Numbered from the stretch's first letter, positions 25,173 to 33,854 are shown. The stretch: DNA of 56,347 nt from JAAGZL01 sp964628835 (GCA_964628835.1 CAZVME010000014.1:1-56347), one strand, 5' to 3'. The notes: generated from the letters alone by a model not told the origin. Translations and numbers: made by a program.

Positions 25173-25445
25173 TCAGTCTGCCTGGACTGTACGATCTGCC
25201 GCCCAGTGGCGGAGTTGCTGGATCTTTTCCCGCATGACTACGGAGAGGGGGCGGGTGCGCTGTGGGTCGTAGTCGATCTCCAGTCGTTGCAGCCCATCGG
25301 TGACCGACCAGCGAAACAGTGGATGTTGCAGGCGCATTCCCAACTGCGTCATCAGTTGGATGATGCGCAGCTCCTCCTGGGACTCGATAATGATTGTCGG
25401 CGTCCGCGAGTTGAGGCTTACCTCCAGGTCATGCAGTTCATTCAT
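25173..25445 (-). CDS. Stand-alone Ycf46-type AAA+ N-terminal-domain protein, 90 aa
   Basis: A 90-residue protein starting MNELHDLEVSLNSRTPTII. It resembles, from memory, the N-terminal domain of Ycf46-like AAA ATPases, with IIIESQEELRIIQL and the motif FRWSVTDGLQRLE. The ATPase module that normally follows is missing; the protein ends with a basic helix (VVMREKIQQLRHW). The DNA after the stop carries only the next gene, so no ATPase remnant is present. It could be a truncation or a genuine single-domain partner of the EgtB-like protein. ATG 25445 is the family-like start. Confidence 0.6.
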   Translation of the reverse strand: MNELHDLEVSLNSRTPTIIIESQEELRIIQLMTQLGMRLQHPLFRWSVTDGLQRLEIDYDPQRTRPLSVVMREKIQQLRHWAADRTVQAD

Positions 25446-25568
25446 TATGGTTTCTTGTGGTTGCTGTGGTTTTGCTGTCTGCTCAAGGCTGTCTATAGTG
25501 CCAGTTTGTGGAGAACGCCGCACTTGGGTGTATAGTGCTGTTTAATAATTAGATCATAGGGGGAGTTT

Positions 25569-26915
25569 ATGATGGAAGCGTTAACTAATTTTATTGGCCA
25601 GATAAACGGCATTGTATGGGGACCGTGGATGCTGGCCCTGATCCTGGGCACCGGTTTTTTCCTTATGCTTGGTTTGAAACTGATGCCGTTGTCCCGTCTG
25701 GGCTACGGCTTTCGTATGCTGTGGGCCGGAAGGAAATCCACAGATGAGGGTGATATCACCCCGTTCAACGCCTTGATGACCTCGCTCTCGGCCACCATTG
25801 GTACCGGTAACATTGCCGGTGTAGCCACCGCCATCTTTCTGGGTGGGCCGGGCGCACTGTTCTGGATGTGGTGTACCGCCCTGGTAGGAATGGCCACCAA
25901 GTATGCCGAGGCGGTGCTGGCGGTACGTTTTCGCGAAGTGGATGAAGAGAACAACCACATCGGCGGCCCCATGTTCTATATCAAAAATGGCCTGAGTTCC
26001 AAATGGTTGTGGCTGGGTAGCGCCTTTGCCATCTTCGGTGCCCTAGCCGGTTTTGGGATCGGTAACACGGTGCAGGCCAACTCGGTGGCAGATGCCCTTA
26101 ACGCTAAGTTTGCAATACCGCACATCTATACCGGCATAGTTATGGCGGTGCTGGCAGCACTGGTTCTGATTGGCGGTATCCGCCGGATCGCCGAGGTGGC
26201 CGGTAAGCTGGTGCCCTTCATGGCCATAACCTATGTGTTGGCCGGGTTGGTGGTTATCATTATGAATGTAGGTGCGGTTCCTGACGCCGTAGTTCTGATT
26301 GTGAAATCCGCATTCAACCCGGTGGCTGCAACCGGTGGTTTTGCCGGTGCTGCAGTCTGGGCTGCGATCCGTTTTGGTGTGGCCCGCGGTGTGTTCTCCA
26401 ACGAGGCCGGACTGGGTAGTGCTCCAATTGCCCACGCCGCCGCTAAGACTGATAGCCCGGTGCGCCAGGGCACGGTGGCCATGCTTGGTACCTTTCTCGA
26501 TACTATCATCGTCTGCTCTATTACCGGGTTGGTGATAGTGATCACCGGGGCCTGGACCGGCGGTGAGACCGGCGCCTCACTCTCGGCAGCCGCGTTTGAA
26601 ATCGCCTTGCCTGGATATGGGGGTTATATCGTCACCTTGGGTCTGACCCTGTTTGCCTTCACCACCCTGTTGGGGTGGAGCTTCTATGGCGAGAAGTGCG
26701 TGGAGTATCTGTTCGGCGTGCGTTCCATTACACCATTTCGCATCCTGTGGGTCATAGCCGTTCCTATCGGTGCCACTGCCAAACTGAGTTTTATCTGGCT
26801 GGTGGCGGATACCCTGAATGCACTTATGGCGCTGCCCAATCTGATCGCATTGCTGCTGTTAAGTCCGGTGGTGTTTAAGCTGACCCGTGACTATTTTGCT
26901 GGTAACGATCAGTAA
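25569..26915 (+). CDS. Sodium:alanine/glycine symporter (AgcS family)
   Basis: An inner-membrane Na+-coupled symporter for alanine or glycine. The 448-residue product has about 11 membrane segments and the family signature LSATIGTGNIAGVATAIFLG, FWMWCTALVGMATKYAE, RFGVARGVFSNEAGLGSAPI and TLLGWSFYGEKCVEYL. ATG 25569 has GGGGGAG 5-7 nt upstream. It is divergent from the Ycf46-like gene and ends near a perfect 12-bp hairpin. The exact substrate is not readable. Confidence 0.94.
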   Translation: MMEALTNFIGQINGIVWGPWMLALILGTGFFLMLGLKLMPLSRLGYGFRMLWAGRKSTDEGDITPFNALMTSLSATIGTGNIAGVATAIFLGGPGALFWMWCTALVGMATKYAEAVLAVRFREVDEENNHIGGPMFYIKNGLSSKWLWLGSAFAIFGALAGFGIGNTVQANSVADALNAKFAIPHIYTGIVMAVLAALVLIGGIRRIAEVAGKLVPFMAITYVLAGLVVIIMNVGAVPDAVVLIVKSAFNPVAATGGFAGAAVWAAIRFGVARGVFSNEAGLGSAPIAHAAAKTDSPVRQGTVAMLGTFLDTIIVCSITGLVIVITGAWTGGETGASLSAAAFEIALPGYGGYIVTLGLTLFAFTTLLGWSFYGEKCVEYLFGVRSITPFRILWVIAVPIGATAKLSFIWLVADTLNALMALPNLIALLLLSPVVFKLTRDYFAGNDQ

Positions 26916-26940
26916 CTGTTTTGTCTAATAACTACGATCT

Positions 26941-26968
26941 GAATACTCCACCTGCGGGTGGAGTATTC
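26941..26968. terminator. Perfect 12-bp hairpin between convergent genes
   Basis: GAATACTCCACC and GGTGGAGTATTC pair perfectly around TGCG. It lies between the AgcS gene (+) and the ankyrin gene (-). The T run is weak on either strand, so it may act as a weak terminator or RNA 3'-end stabiliser. Confidence 0.6.
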
Positions 26969-26970
26969 GT

Positions 26971-27519
26971 TTAGTCTCCCGTCAACAAGTCAGCAATGTC
27001 ATAGTGTTTGTTCTGCACGGCCCAGTCTTTTGCGCTGAGCCCATTGTTGTCTTGGATCTCTGTGTTGGCTCTACCAGCCAACAGCTCCTTTACCGTCTCC
27101 AGATGTCCGCGTTTGGTCGACCATATCAGGGCGGTCCAGCCGCGAGTACGTTCCTGACGATTGATATCGGAACCATTTTGTAGCAGTAGCCTGACCAATG
27201 AGTGGTGGTTGTTGGAGGCGGCCAGCATCAGGGCTGTATAACCACCCTTGTCTGCAAGGTCGATGCTGGCCCTGGCGGTCAGTAGCTCTGTGGCAATTTC
27301 CTGGTGGCCGTTCAGTGCCGCTTTCATCAAGGGTGTCCACTGGCAGCTGTCGTAGGTGTCGGCAGATTGTGTTTGCAGTAATTGCTTGAGTGATGATATA
27401 TCACCTTTCTCGGCTGCAGCTACCAGGGGTGGTGTTATGTTGGTATCTGGTATGTTGCTCTCCTGGCTGCAACCATGGATCAGCATGCTGATTGTCAGTA
27501 GGTAGATATAGCGCGCCAT
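26971..27519 (-). CDS. Ankyrin-repeat lipoprotein
   Basis: A 182-residue lipoprotein. The signal peptide ends in the lipobox LIHGC (cysteine near residue 17), so it is probably lipid-anchored. Four to five ankyrin repeats follow: TPPLVAAAEKGDISSLKQLL, TPLMKAALNGHQEIATELL, TALMLAASNNHHSLVRLLL, TALIWSTKRGHLETVKELL and LSAKDWAVQNKHYDIADLL. Repeats bind partner proteins; no partner is evident. ATG start with no strong ribosome site seen. Convergent with the AgcS gene. Confidence 0.88.
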   Translation of the reverse strand: MARYIYLLTISMLIHGCSQESNIPDTNITPPLVAAAEKGDISSLKQLLQTQSADTYDSCQWTPLMKAALNGHQEIATELLTARASIDLADKGGYTALMLAASNNHHSLVRLLLQNGSDINRQERTRGWTALIWSTKRGHLETVKELLAGRANTEIQDNNGLSAKDWAVQNKHYDIADLLTGD

Positions 27520-27631
27520 GCAATTGCCCCGCAGATATGGATATGAGGACGTTAGTTGGCTAGTGGTCTTACGGCAATGATTTTGCGCAATTGATAGCTA
27601 TGGGAGATTTGTATCCGTAACAAATGCCTAA

Positions 27632-27658
27632 AGAAAAAAGCCCCGCAATTGCGGGGCT
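27632..27658 (-). terminator. Terminator (minus strand) after the PEP-CTERM remnant
   Basis: AGCCCCGCAA and TTGCGGGGCT form a perfect 10-bp palindrome. On the minus strand it is followed by six T residues. Confidence 0.85.
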
Positions 27659-27679
27659 CAGAAGTTATAAGATTGTTAC

Positions 27680-28025
27680 CTAAGCTGCTTTCTGGCGCCT
27701 CGAGTAACCCAGTAGGTCAACAAGTCCACTTCCAAACAGCCAGACAGCGGCTGGAACTGGTACGGCGCTTGGGCCAGAGTTCAACACTTCATCGGCATAG
27801 AATGCAGGGCGTGTATAGTATTCGCCATTAAAAATCGTGGCCTGCTTCCAAGGCCTGTTTTTCATTGGTAACAGATGCTGTTAGGTCGCCATCGTAACGG
27901 CCAAAAGTTATAAAACTGTTTCCTGTAAAGTCGTTAAGCACAGTCAGTCTTAATTGGTTATCCCTTGGGTCGCTGGGAGAGTCTATGGTGCGTATTCCGA
28001 ACTTCTCTGCTTTATCAGTCCCCAC
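27680..28025 (-). pseudogene. Frameshifted remnant of a PEP-CTERM-sorted protein
   Basis: Two overlapping reading frames on the minus strand together resemble the end of an exported protein. The upstream part (27828-28025) contains LRLTVLNDFTGNSFITFG; the downstream part (27680-27865) ends with VPVPAAVWLFGSG, then a hydrophobic stretch and RRQKAA, the VPxPAAVWLFxSG tail used by exosortase to anchor proteins. A frame change is needed in the region about 27828-27860, near EKQALEAGHDF versus KNRPWKQATIF. There is no signal peptide and a stop lies just upstream of the GTG at 28025, so the 5' end is missing. I call this a decayed gene. Confidence 0.7.
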
Positions 28026-28096
28026 TATTGGGTGATTTTAATTCTTATGACGGGCCGGATTTAGGCAATTACTTAGCGAAATATATTCACAGAAAA

Positions 28097-28426
28097 CTAG
28101 TTGTCTGAACCTTTACCCGGTGGGATAAAGTTAGCGGGAAATGGGGTAACGTTGGCGTTTGCATCCAGCTCGATTATCTTGCTCTGACCGCGTTTCTCCA
28201 CCTCGTCGATGCGGATCACCGAGTGCATGGGTACCATGGTGCGGTTGACGCCGTTGAACTCGGCCTTCAGTTTCTCCTCACCCGGATCTATTACCACCGA
28301 ACTGGTCTCGCCGAAGATCAGTCCTTCAATCTCCACAAAACCGTAGAGATCGCCCTGGCGTACGGCCTCGGCATACAGCTCGTAGACTTTACCCTGATTG
28401 ATGAATGAGATTTTAAAGATGCGCAT
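28097..28426 (-). CDS. DUF1820 family protein
   Basis: A 109-residue cytoplasmic protein starting MRIFKISFINQGKVYELYAE, the DUF1820 family start; other family features are GDLYGFVEIEGLIFGE and MVPMHSVIRIDEVEKRG. The longer in-frame reading from 28516 has no family match, so ATG 28426 is chosen. The family is common in Gammaproteobacteria and its function is unknown. It stands alone, next to the PEP-CTERM remnant. Confidence 0.88.
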   Translation of the reverse strand: MRIFKISFINQGKVYELYAEAVRQGDLYGFVEIEGLIFGETSSVVIDPGEEKLKAEFNGVNRTMVPMHSVIRIDEVEKRGQSKIIELDANANVTPFPANFIPPGKGSDN

Positions 28427-28637
28427 GGTCGTATGTGGATGTGGTAGATGTTGGAAGTATACTCCGAAGCCCGGGTCAATAGTCAATTGACCTGGATGGG
28501 GGTTGCCGGGTGGCATATCCAGCCTGCTAAGGGCAGTGGAAGGGTGCTATCATATAAATTGGTTAATTCAGCGGTTGTGGCAAGGTGTAGACACCTGGTA
28601 TGAGGGCTGAAGTCATATAATTTTTGAGTGAATAGTT

Positions 28638-29066
28638 ATGCTGAAACAGACAGAAAAATTTGCAGTTGGTCAATCTCTGCCCTGGGCCGAGGTGGTTGAA
28701 ACACTCCCGTTTAACGCAGATGGGCTGCTGCCGGCAATTGCCCAGCAGCATGATACCGGTGAGGTGTTGATGATGGCCTGGATGAACCGGGAGGCGATGG
28801 ATGAGACCATCAGCACCGGTCGTGTCTGTTACTTCTCCCGCTCACGCCAGAAGCTGTGGCGTAAGGGTGAGTCTTCCGGTCAGGTGCAGATGCTGAAGGA
28901 TATGCGCTTTGATTGTGATGGGGACACTGTGCTTCTGCTGGTGGACCAGACCGGTCCTGCCTGTCACTCAGGGCGTCGTAACTGCTTCTATAACGCGGTG
29001 CGGGGTGATCGCCTGGAGGTGATCAGTGAGCCGCTGATCTCCCCGGAAGATCTGTACGGTAAGTAG
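28638..29066 (+). CDS. hisI: Phosphoribosyl-AMP cyclohydrolase
   Basis: HisI opens the purine ring of phosphoribosyl-AMP, the third step of histidine synthesis. The 142-residue product has the metal and substrate motifs LMMAWMNREAM, TGRVCYFSRSR, LWRKGESSGQ, and FDCDGDTVLLLVDQTGPACHSGRRNCFY, here in parts: DCDGDTVLL and GPACHSGRRNCF. The catalytic cysteines are present. It is a single-domain enzyme; hisE and other his genes are absent from the window, so hisI is separated from the histidine operon. gloB follows 21 nt later. Confidence 0.95.
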   Translation: MLKQTEKFAVGQSLPWAEVVETLPFNADGLLPAIAQQHDTGEVLMMAWMNREAMDETISTGRVCYFSRSRQKLWRKGESSGQVQMLKDMRFDCDGDTVLLLVDQTGPACHSGRRNCFYNAVRGDRLEVISEPLISPEDLYGK

Positions 29067-29087
29067 CCGGTACAGGACCTCACACAG

Positions 29088-29867
29088 ATGCTGAATATTC
29101 GGCCCATCCCCGCCTTCGACGACAACTATATCTGGTTGCTGCAGAAGCACCAGAATCCCCAGGTCGCAGTGGTGGACCCCGGAGACGAGACCCCGGTGCT
29201 TGAGTTGTTACAGCGCGAGGAACTGGAGTTGGCAGCAATCCTGATTACCCACAAACATGGGGACCACATCGGCGGGGTCGCAGACCTGCTTGCGGCGTGG
29301 CCGGATGCGCAGGTGTTCGGGCCTGCCAATGAGACGATCAAATCAGTGACACAGCGGGTCAGTGGCGGCGACAGGATAGAGATACCGGAGTTGCAGGTAA
29401 CATTTGAGGTGATGGATGTTCCGGGCCATACCGAAGGCCATGTGGCATATTTCGGCCAGGGGGCGCTGTTCTGTGGCGACACCCTGTTTGCCGCCGGTTG
29501 TGGTCGGGTGTTCAGCGGTACCCATGAACAGCTGCACCACTCTCTACAGAGCATCGCCTCACTGCCGGCAGAGACCATGCTCTACTGCGCCCACGAATAC
29601 ACCATGGCCAATCTTGGTTTTGCCAAATGGGTGGAGCCGGAGAGTGCGCCGCTTCTTGCCCGCTACCAACAGGCCGGTGAACTGCGTAGCAGAGGCCAAC
29701 CCACGGTTCCCTCTATGTTGCAGCTGGAACTGGATACCAACCCGTTTCTGCGTACCGCTGAATCTGCCGTGATCAAGGCGGCAGAGAGATATGTCGGCCG
29801 CAAGTTAACCTCCGCCGCAGAGGTGTTTACGGCGATCCGCAACTGGAAAGACCTGGAGTATGATTGA
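29088..29867 (+). CDS. gloB: Hydroxyacylglutathione hydrolase (glyoxalase II)
   Basis: GloB hydrolyses S-lactoylglutathione to D-lactate and glutathione, the last step of methylglyoxal detoxification. The 259-residue product is a metallo-beta-lactamase fold protein with the binuclear metal motif THKHGDH at 54-60, the PGHTEGHV element and CGDTLFAAGCGR, then CAHEYT. E. coli GloB is 251. ATG 29088 starts MLNIRPIPAFDDNYIW, the family start. The TGA shares a base with the next ATG (TGATG), suggesting coupled translation with the dihydroorotase. Confidence 0.95.
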   Translation: MLNIRPIPAFDDNYIWLLQKHQNPQVAVVDPGDETPVLELLQREELELAAILITHKHGDHIGGVADLLAAWPDAQVFGPANETIKSVTQRVSGGDRIEIPELQVTFEVMDVPGHTEGHVAYFGQGALFCGDTLFAAGCGRVFSGTHEQLHHSLQSIASLPAETMLYCAHEYTMANLGFAKWVEPESAPLLARYQQAGELRSRGQPTVPSMLQLELDTNPFLRTAESAVIKAAERYVGRKLTSAAEVFTAIRNWKDLEYD

Positions 29868-31204
29868 TGTCTGAAATGATCCTGATAAAAAATGCCACAA
29901 TGGTGAATGAAGGGCTTATTCTGGATGGGGACCTGCTGATAAGAAACGGCCGGATCGAAAGAGTTGATACCCAGATCGCCTGCCCGGAAAACTGCCGGGT
30001 GATGGATGCCGAGGGGCGTCTGCTGCTGCCGGGCATGATCGATGATCAGGTTCACTTTCGGGAGCCGGGCTCCACCACCAAGGCGGATATCCACTCTGAG
30101 TCCCGGGCTGCGGTGGCCGGTGGCATCACCAGTTTTATGGATATGCCCAACACCAATCCCAATACTGTCACCCTGGAGGCGTTGGAGAATAAGTATCAGG
30201 TTGCAGCGGAAAAATCTGTCGCCAACTACGCTTTCTACCTGGGCGCCACCAACGACAATATAGATGTGATCCGCTCTCTGGACCCCAAGCAGGCCTGTGG
30301 TATCAAGGTGTTTATGGGGGCCTCCACCGGCAACATGCTGGTGGATAGTGAAGCGGCGCTGGATAAGATCTTTCGCGATGCCCCGGTGCTGGTGGCAACC
30401 CATTGTGAAGACTCACCCACCATTCAGCGCAATGAAGAAGAGGCACGCGCCAAGTATGGGGATGATGTACCCATCTCCATGCACCCGGCGATTCGCAGTG
30501 AAGAGGCCTGCTATCTCTCATCCTCCTTCGCGGTGGATCTGGCCAAGCGCCACGACACCCGCCTGCATGTACTACATCTGACCACGGCCCGTGAGATGGA
30601 GCTGTTCGAGGCCAGGCCTCTGGAAGAGAAGCGGATCACCGCCGAGGTGTGTGTGCACCACCTGTTCTTCTCGGATGAGGACTACGATCTCAAGGGGGCC
30701 TTTATCAAGTGCAACCCCGCCATCAAGAAAGCCAGCGACCGGGACGCCCTGCGCCAGGCCTTGAAAGAGGGACGTATCGATGTGGTGGCTACAGACCATG
30801 CACCACATCTGCTGGATGAGAAACTGGGCAGTTATTTTCAGGCCCCCTCGGGACTGCCGCTGGTGCAGCATGCACTACCCATGATGCTGGAGCTGTGCCG
30901 GGATGAGTATCTATCTCTGGAGATGCTGGTAGAGAAGACCAGTCATGCCCCGGCGCGACTGTTTGACATTGAGGAGCGTGGTTATCTGCGGGAGGGATAC
31001 TGGGCCGATCTGGTGTTGGTGGATTATGATTGCGCCTTTCGGGTGGAGCGGGATGACGTGTTATATAAATGCGGCTGGTCGCCGCTGGAGGGGATGCGCC
31101 TGCGCTCCTCGGTAGTTGCCACCTTCGTCAATGGGCAGTTGGCTTTCCATCGTGGCAGGGTGGAGAATCAGGTAAGGGGCGCACGTCTAAGCTTTGCCCG
31201 CTGA
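29867..31204 (+). CDS. pyrC: Dihydroorotase (class I, multifunctional type)
   Basis: Dihydroorotase forms dihydroorotate from carbamoyl-aspartate in pyrimidine synthesis. The 445-residue amidohydrolase has GIKVFMGAS with the metal-bridging lysine, VATHCED, HVLHLTTARE, and DVVATDHAPH. The first metal motif reads DDQVHFREPG, so the first histidine of the usual HxH pair is glutamine; I recall this variant in a known sub-group of class I enzymes, so it is probably functional. A dihydroorotase-like amidohydrolase (for example AllB or hydantoinase) is the alternative. ATG 29867 has GGAG upstream and overlaps the gloB stop by 1 nt. Confidence 0.88.
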   Translation: MSEMILIKNATMVNEGLILDGDLLIRNGRIERVDTQIACPENCRVMDAEGRLLLPGMIDDQVHFREPGSTTKADIHSESRAAVAGGITSFMDMPNTNPNTVTLEALENKYQVAAEKSVANYAFYLGATNDNIDVIRSLDPKQACGIKVFMGASTGNMLVDSEAALDKIFRDAPVLVATHCEDSPTIQRNEEEARAKYGDDVPISMHPAIRSEEACYLSSSFAVDLAKRHDTRLHVLHLTTAREMELFEARPLEEKRITAEVCVHHLFFSDEDYDLKGAFIKCNPAIKKASDRDALRQALKEGRIDVVATDHAPHLLDEKLGSYFQAPSGLPLVQHALPMMLELCRDEYLSLEMLVEKTSHAPARLFDIEERGYLREGYWADLVLVDYDCAFRVERDDVLYKCGWSPLEGMRLRSSVVATFVNGQLAFHRGRVENQVRGARLSFAR

Positions 31205-31383
31205 TGTCGAATACGGCAGGAGTTGAGGTGGTGTTCTTGGTTTACTGCAGGCGCGTCTTGAAGGAACCACTGAACCATCAGTTGTTTCATCACTATTAAT
31301 CCGGCATGGTAAACAGGAATTAATCAGAGCTTGCTCAATAACTGTTTTCTTGGCGCGAAAATTATTATCTAGCTATGCGGACG

Positions 31384-31415
31384 CCAGCGAGAAGCAGAAT
31401 CCTGCTTCTCGCTGG
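31384..31415. terminator. Perfect 14-bp hairpin between convergent genes
   Basis: CCAGCGAGAAGCAG pairs with CTGCTTCTCGCTGG around AATC. It lies downstream of pyrC and of the DUF2892 gene (opposite strand). The T tail is weak (TTTGA), so termination is inferred from stability and place. Confidence 0.5.
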
Positions 31416-31427
31416 TTTGAGTCAGTC

Positions 31428-31628
31428 TTAGAACGCTGGTCCACACTGTTTGCCCATCTTCTTCAGAATGATCACCAGCGGGCAGAAGCCGGTAAAGGAA
31501 GCCTGGAACAGGTTGGCCCCGACAAATGCGGTCAACCACCACCAGTTAGGGTGGTGCAGTTGGGTCAGCGCCAGGCTTGCCAGAATCACTGTGCCTGCAA
31601 AGGCCATTACAATTCGGTCTATACTCAT
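31428..31628 (-). CDS. DUF2892 family inner-membrane protein
   Basis: A 66-residue protein with two hydrophobic segments and the family motif GFCPLVIILKKMG. It resembles the DUF2892 membrane part of YgaP-type proteins, which often join or lie next to rhodanese domains; no rhodanese is seen here. Start ATG 31628 (MSIDRIVMAF) follows AAGGATTT; a reading from 31667 is less likely. Its role may concern sulfur or thiosulfate handling, but that is inference only. Confidence 0.85.
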   Translation of the reverse strand: MSIDRIVMAFAGTVILASLALTQLHHPNWWWLTAFVGANLFQASFTGFCPLVIILKKMGKQCGPAF

Positions 31629-31698
31629 AACTAAATCCTTAAGTTTTGATTGGTAATTATTACTCACTCTTTAATACCTGGGCCTTCGGGTAAAGTCA

Positions 31699-33294
31699 AT
31701 GCTACATGAACCAGTAATAACCGTGTCTCCGTTATCTGATTTGATCAAGGAGTTGCGGAATCCCAAGCTGTGGCCGCATCTGGCCACCGAGGTGGAGGTG
31801 GTGGAGACCCACATCTCATATGTGCTGCTGGTAGGTGATTTTGCCTATAAGTTCAAGAAGGCGGTGAACCTGGGGTTTCTTGATTTCAGCACCCTGGAGC
31901 TACGTCAGCGCTATTGTGGACAAGAGTTGCGCCTAAACCGGCGTCTGGCGCCCGACCTATATCTCGATGTCATCGCGATCACCGGCAGTATCGCCCAGCC
32001 AGAGATTGCCGGGGCAGGCCCGGTTCTGGAATATGCCGTTAAGATGCGACGTTTCCCTGCCGATGGCCTGTTGTCCCAGCATGTGGAGCGTCTTAGCCCT
32101 GAGCTGGTGGATGGGTTGGCGGTACGGGTTGCAGCCTTTCATGCCGGGATTGATGTGCTGGATGCAACCAGTGAGGATGGCGCGCCAGAATCGGTATATG
32201 CACCCATGCAGGAAAACTTTCGCTTCATACGGGAGTTGGAACATGCGCCGGTAATCAGCGCGCAGTTGGATCGTCTGCAACAGTGGACCGAGCAGGCGTA
32301 TGCGGATCTGAAGGGGACTATTGTCGCGCGTAAGGCGGAGGGTTTTACCCGGGAGTGTCATGGTGATATGCACCTGGGAAACATCACCCTGATTGACCAT
32401 GAGCCGGTGATCTTTGATGGCATAGAGTTCAACCATAATCTGCGCTGGATAGATACCATCAGTGAAATCTCATTTCTGGTGATGGATCTGGAGCAGCGTG
32501 GGCGGCCGGAATTGGCGCAGCGCTTTCTGAATACCTATCTGGAGCAGTGCGGGGATTACGATGGTTTGGAGTTGCTCAGCCTGTACAAGAGTTACCGGGC
32601 TTTGGTGCGGGCCAAGGTGACTGCGATCCGTCTGGCTCAGGACGATGTTACCCGGGAGGAGCGGCTCGCGCTGATACAGGATCTGCACGACTATATGGAT
32701 TTGGCTGAGAGTTACACCTCGGTGGGTGAGCCGGCGATAGTGATCACCCACGGGATGTCAGGTTCCGGCAAGAGTTTCTCCGCCAGGTTGCTGGCTATGT
32801 GGTTGCCGGCGATACAGATCCGTTCCGATGTGGAGCGCAAGCGTCTCTCAGGACTCGACTCTGAGGATGCTAGCCATTCGCGGCCATGGCTGGGACTCTA
32901 TAGTGAGAGCTCCACTGCGAATACCTATAAAAAATTGCTGGATCTGGCCGAGGAGTTGGTGGCCTATGGTTTTGTCCCCATAGTGGATGCCACCTTTCTC
33001 AAGCGGGAGCAGCGGAGGCTGTTTGCCGATATGGCAGAGCGTATGCTGGTGCCTTTTATTATCCTGGATATGCGGGTTGCCGAGCCGGTGTTGCGTGAGC
33101 GGGTAAGGGCGCGCATGGAACGTGATAGCCACGTGTCAGAAGCGGATGAGGGGATACTGGAGATGCAGTTGCAGATGGCGGAACCATTGGCGGGGGAAGA
33201 GTTGGCAGCGGCAGTGGCGGTTACCAAGGAGCATCCACTCTCTATCTCTGGAATAAGAGAGCGTATAGGTAAACTGCAATCAGGTGTTCCCTAG
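31699..33294 (+). CDS. Kinase-like / P-loop ATPase fusion protein
   Basis: A 531-residue cytoplasmic fusion. The N-terminal part (about 40-330) is an aminoglycoside phosphotransferase-like kinase: GFTRECHGDMHLGNITLID holds the catalytic HGDxHxxN and VIFDGIEF the metal aspartate. The C-terminal part (about 345-520) is a P-loop kinase with the Walker A GMSGSGKS and IVDATFLKREQRR. Known relatives are annotated as AAA family ATPases or gluconate kinase-like; function is unknown. Start ATG 31699 is the only in-frame ATG near the region's beginning. Its stop overlaps the convergent cupin gene by 4 nt. Confidence 0.88.
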   Translation: MLHEPVITVSPLSDLIKELRNPKLWPHLATEVEVVETHISYVLLVGDFAYKFKKAVNLGFLDFSTLELRQRYCGQELRLNRRLAPDLYLDVIAITGSIAQPEIAGAGPVLEYAVKMRRFPADGLLSQHVERLSPELVDGLAVRVAAFHAGIDVLDATSEDGAPESVYAPMQENFRFIRELEHAPVISAQLDRLQQWTEQAYADLKGTIVARKAEGFTRECHGDMHLGNITLIDHEPVIFDGIEFNHNLRWIDTISEISFLVMDLEQRGRPELAQRFLNTYLEQCGDYDGLELLSLYKSYRALVRAKVTAIRLAQDDVTREERLALIQDLHDYMDLAESYTSVGEPAIVITHGMSGSGKSFSARLLAMWLPAIQIRSDVERKRLSGLDSEDASHSRPWLGLYSESSTANTYKKLLDLAEELVAYGFVPIVDATFLKREQRRLFADMAERMLVPFIILDMRVAEPVLRERVRARMERDSHVSEADEGILEMQLQMAEPLAGEELAAAVAVTKEHPLSISGIRERIGKLQSGVP

Positions 33295-33653
33295 ATAAGT
33301 TCGGTATCTGCATGGGAGTATGCCGGCGAACAACAACAGAGAATAACCAGATTGCTATCCCCGCTGTTTGTGATGCAGTGTGTGCTGCCGGGTGGAATGC
33401 AGATGCTGTCTCCCGGGTTCACCGAAAATTTCTCTTGGCCCAAGGTCATTACCCCCGAGCCTTGAACAATATGGTAGATCTCCTCACTCTGGCGATGTAG
33501 GTGTGGGTGTGTGCTTACGCCCGGAGGTATTTGTGCCTCAGCCAGGCTCTGATTGCAGTTGCCGTGCTGCTCCGGGTGCATCAGCTCTCGGATGACAGAA
33601 CCGTCTTTGGTTATGTATTCGGCTATCTGTGGGTAACTGGATTTAATCGTCAT
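33291..33653 (-). CDS. Small cupin-domain protein
   Basis: A 120-residue single-domain cupin. The two motifs are PPGVSTHPHLHRQSEEIYHIV (here in parts: THPHLH, SEEIYHIV) and GDSICIPPGSTHCITN, which together carry three histidines and one glutamate for a metal. Substrate unknown; such small cupins are common in sugar and metal metabolism. I chose ATG 33653; an ATG at 33665 (MGKNM) is an alternative. Longer readings lack support. It converges with the kinase fusion gene. Confidence 0.85.
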   Translation of the reverse strand: MTIKSSYPQIAEYITKDGSVIRELMHPEQHGNCNQSLAEAQIPPGVSTHPHLHRQSEEIYHIVQGSGVMTLGQEKFSVNPGDSICIPPGSTHCITNSGDSNLVILCCCSPAYSHADTELI

Positions 33654-33854
33654 GTTTTTTCCCATGCGGTCTGTCTGTTTAGTCGGTGTCCCGGCCGCAA
33701 CAGGTTTGTATGGTAATAGACAACGGTGCCGGATGCAGCCTTGGAAATAACCAGCGGCTTCCCAGACACGCTGTCCAGGGCTTGAATTGACCGGTAATGG
33801 TGGATGTGAAATGCCGATTATCAATGCAAAAAAACTTGGTTCTTCCTATGATAT

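Noticed and set aside
33291..33824. Longer start for the cupin gene
   Set aside because: The extra 57 residues match nothing in cupins; a later ATG fits the fold.
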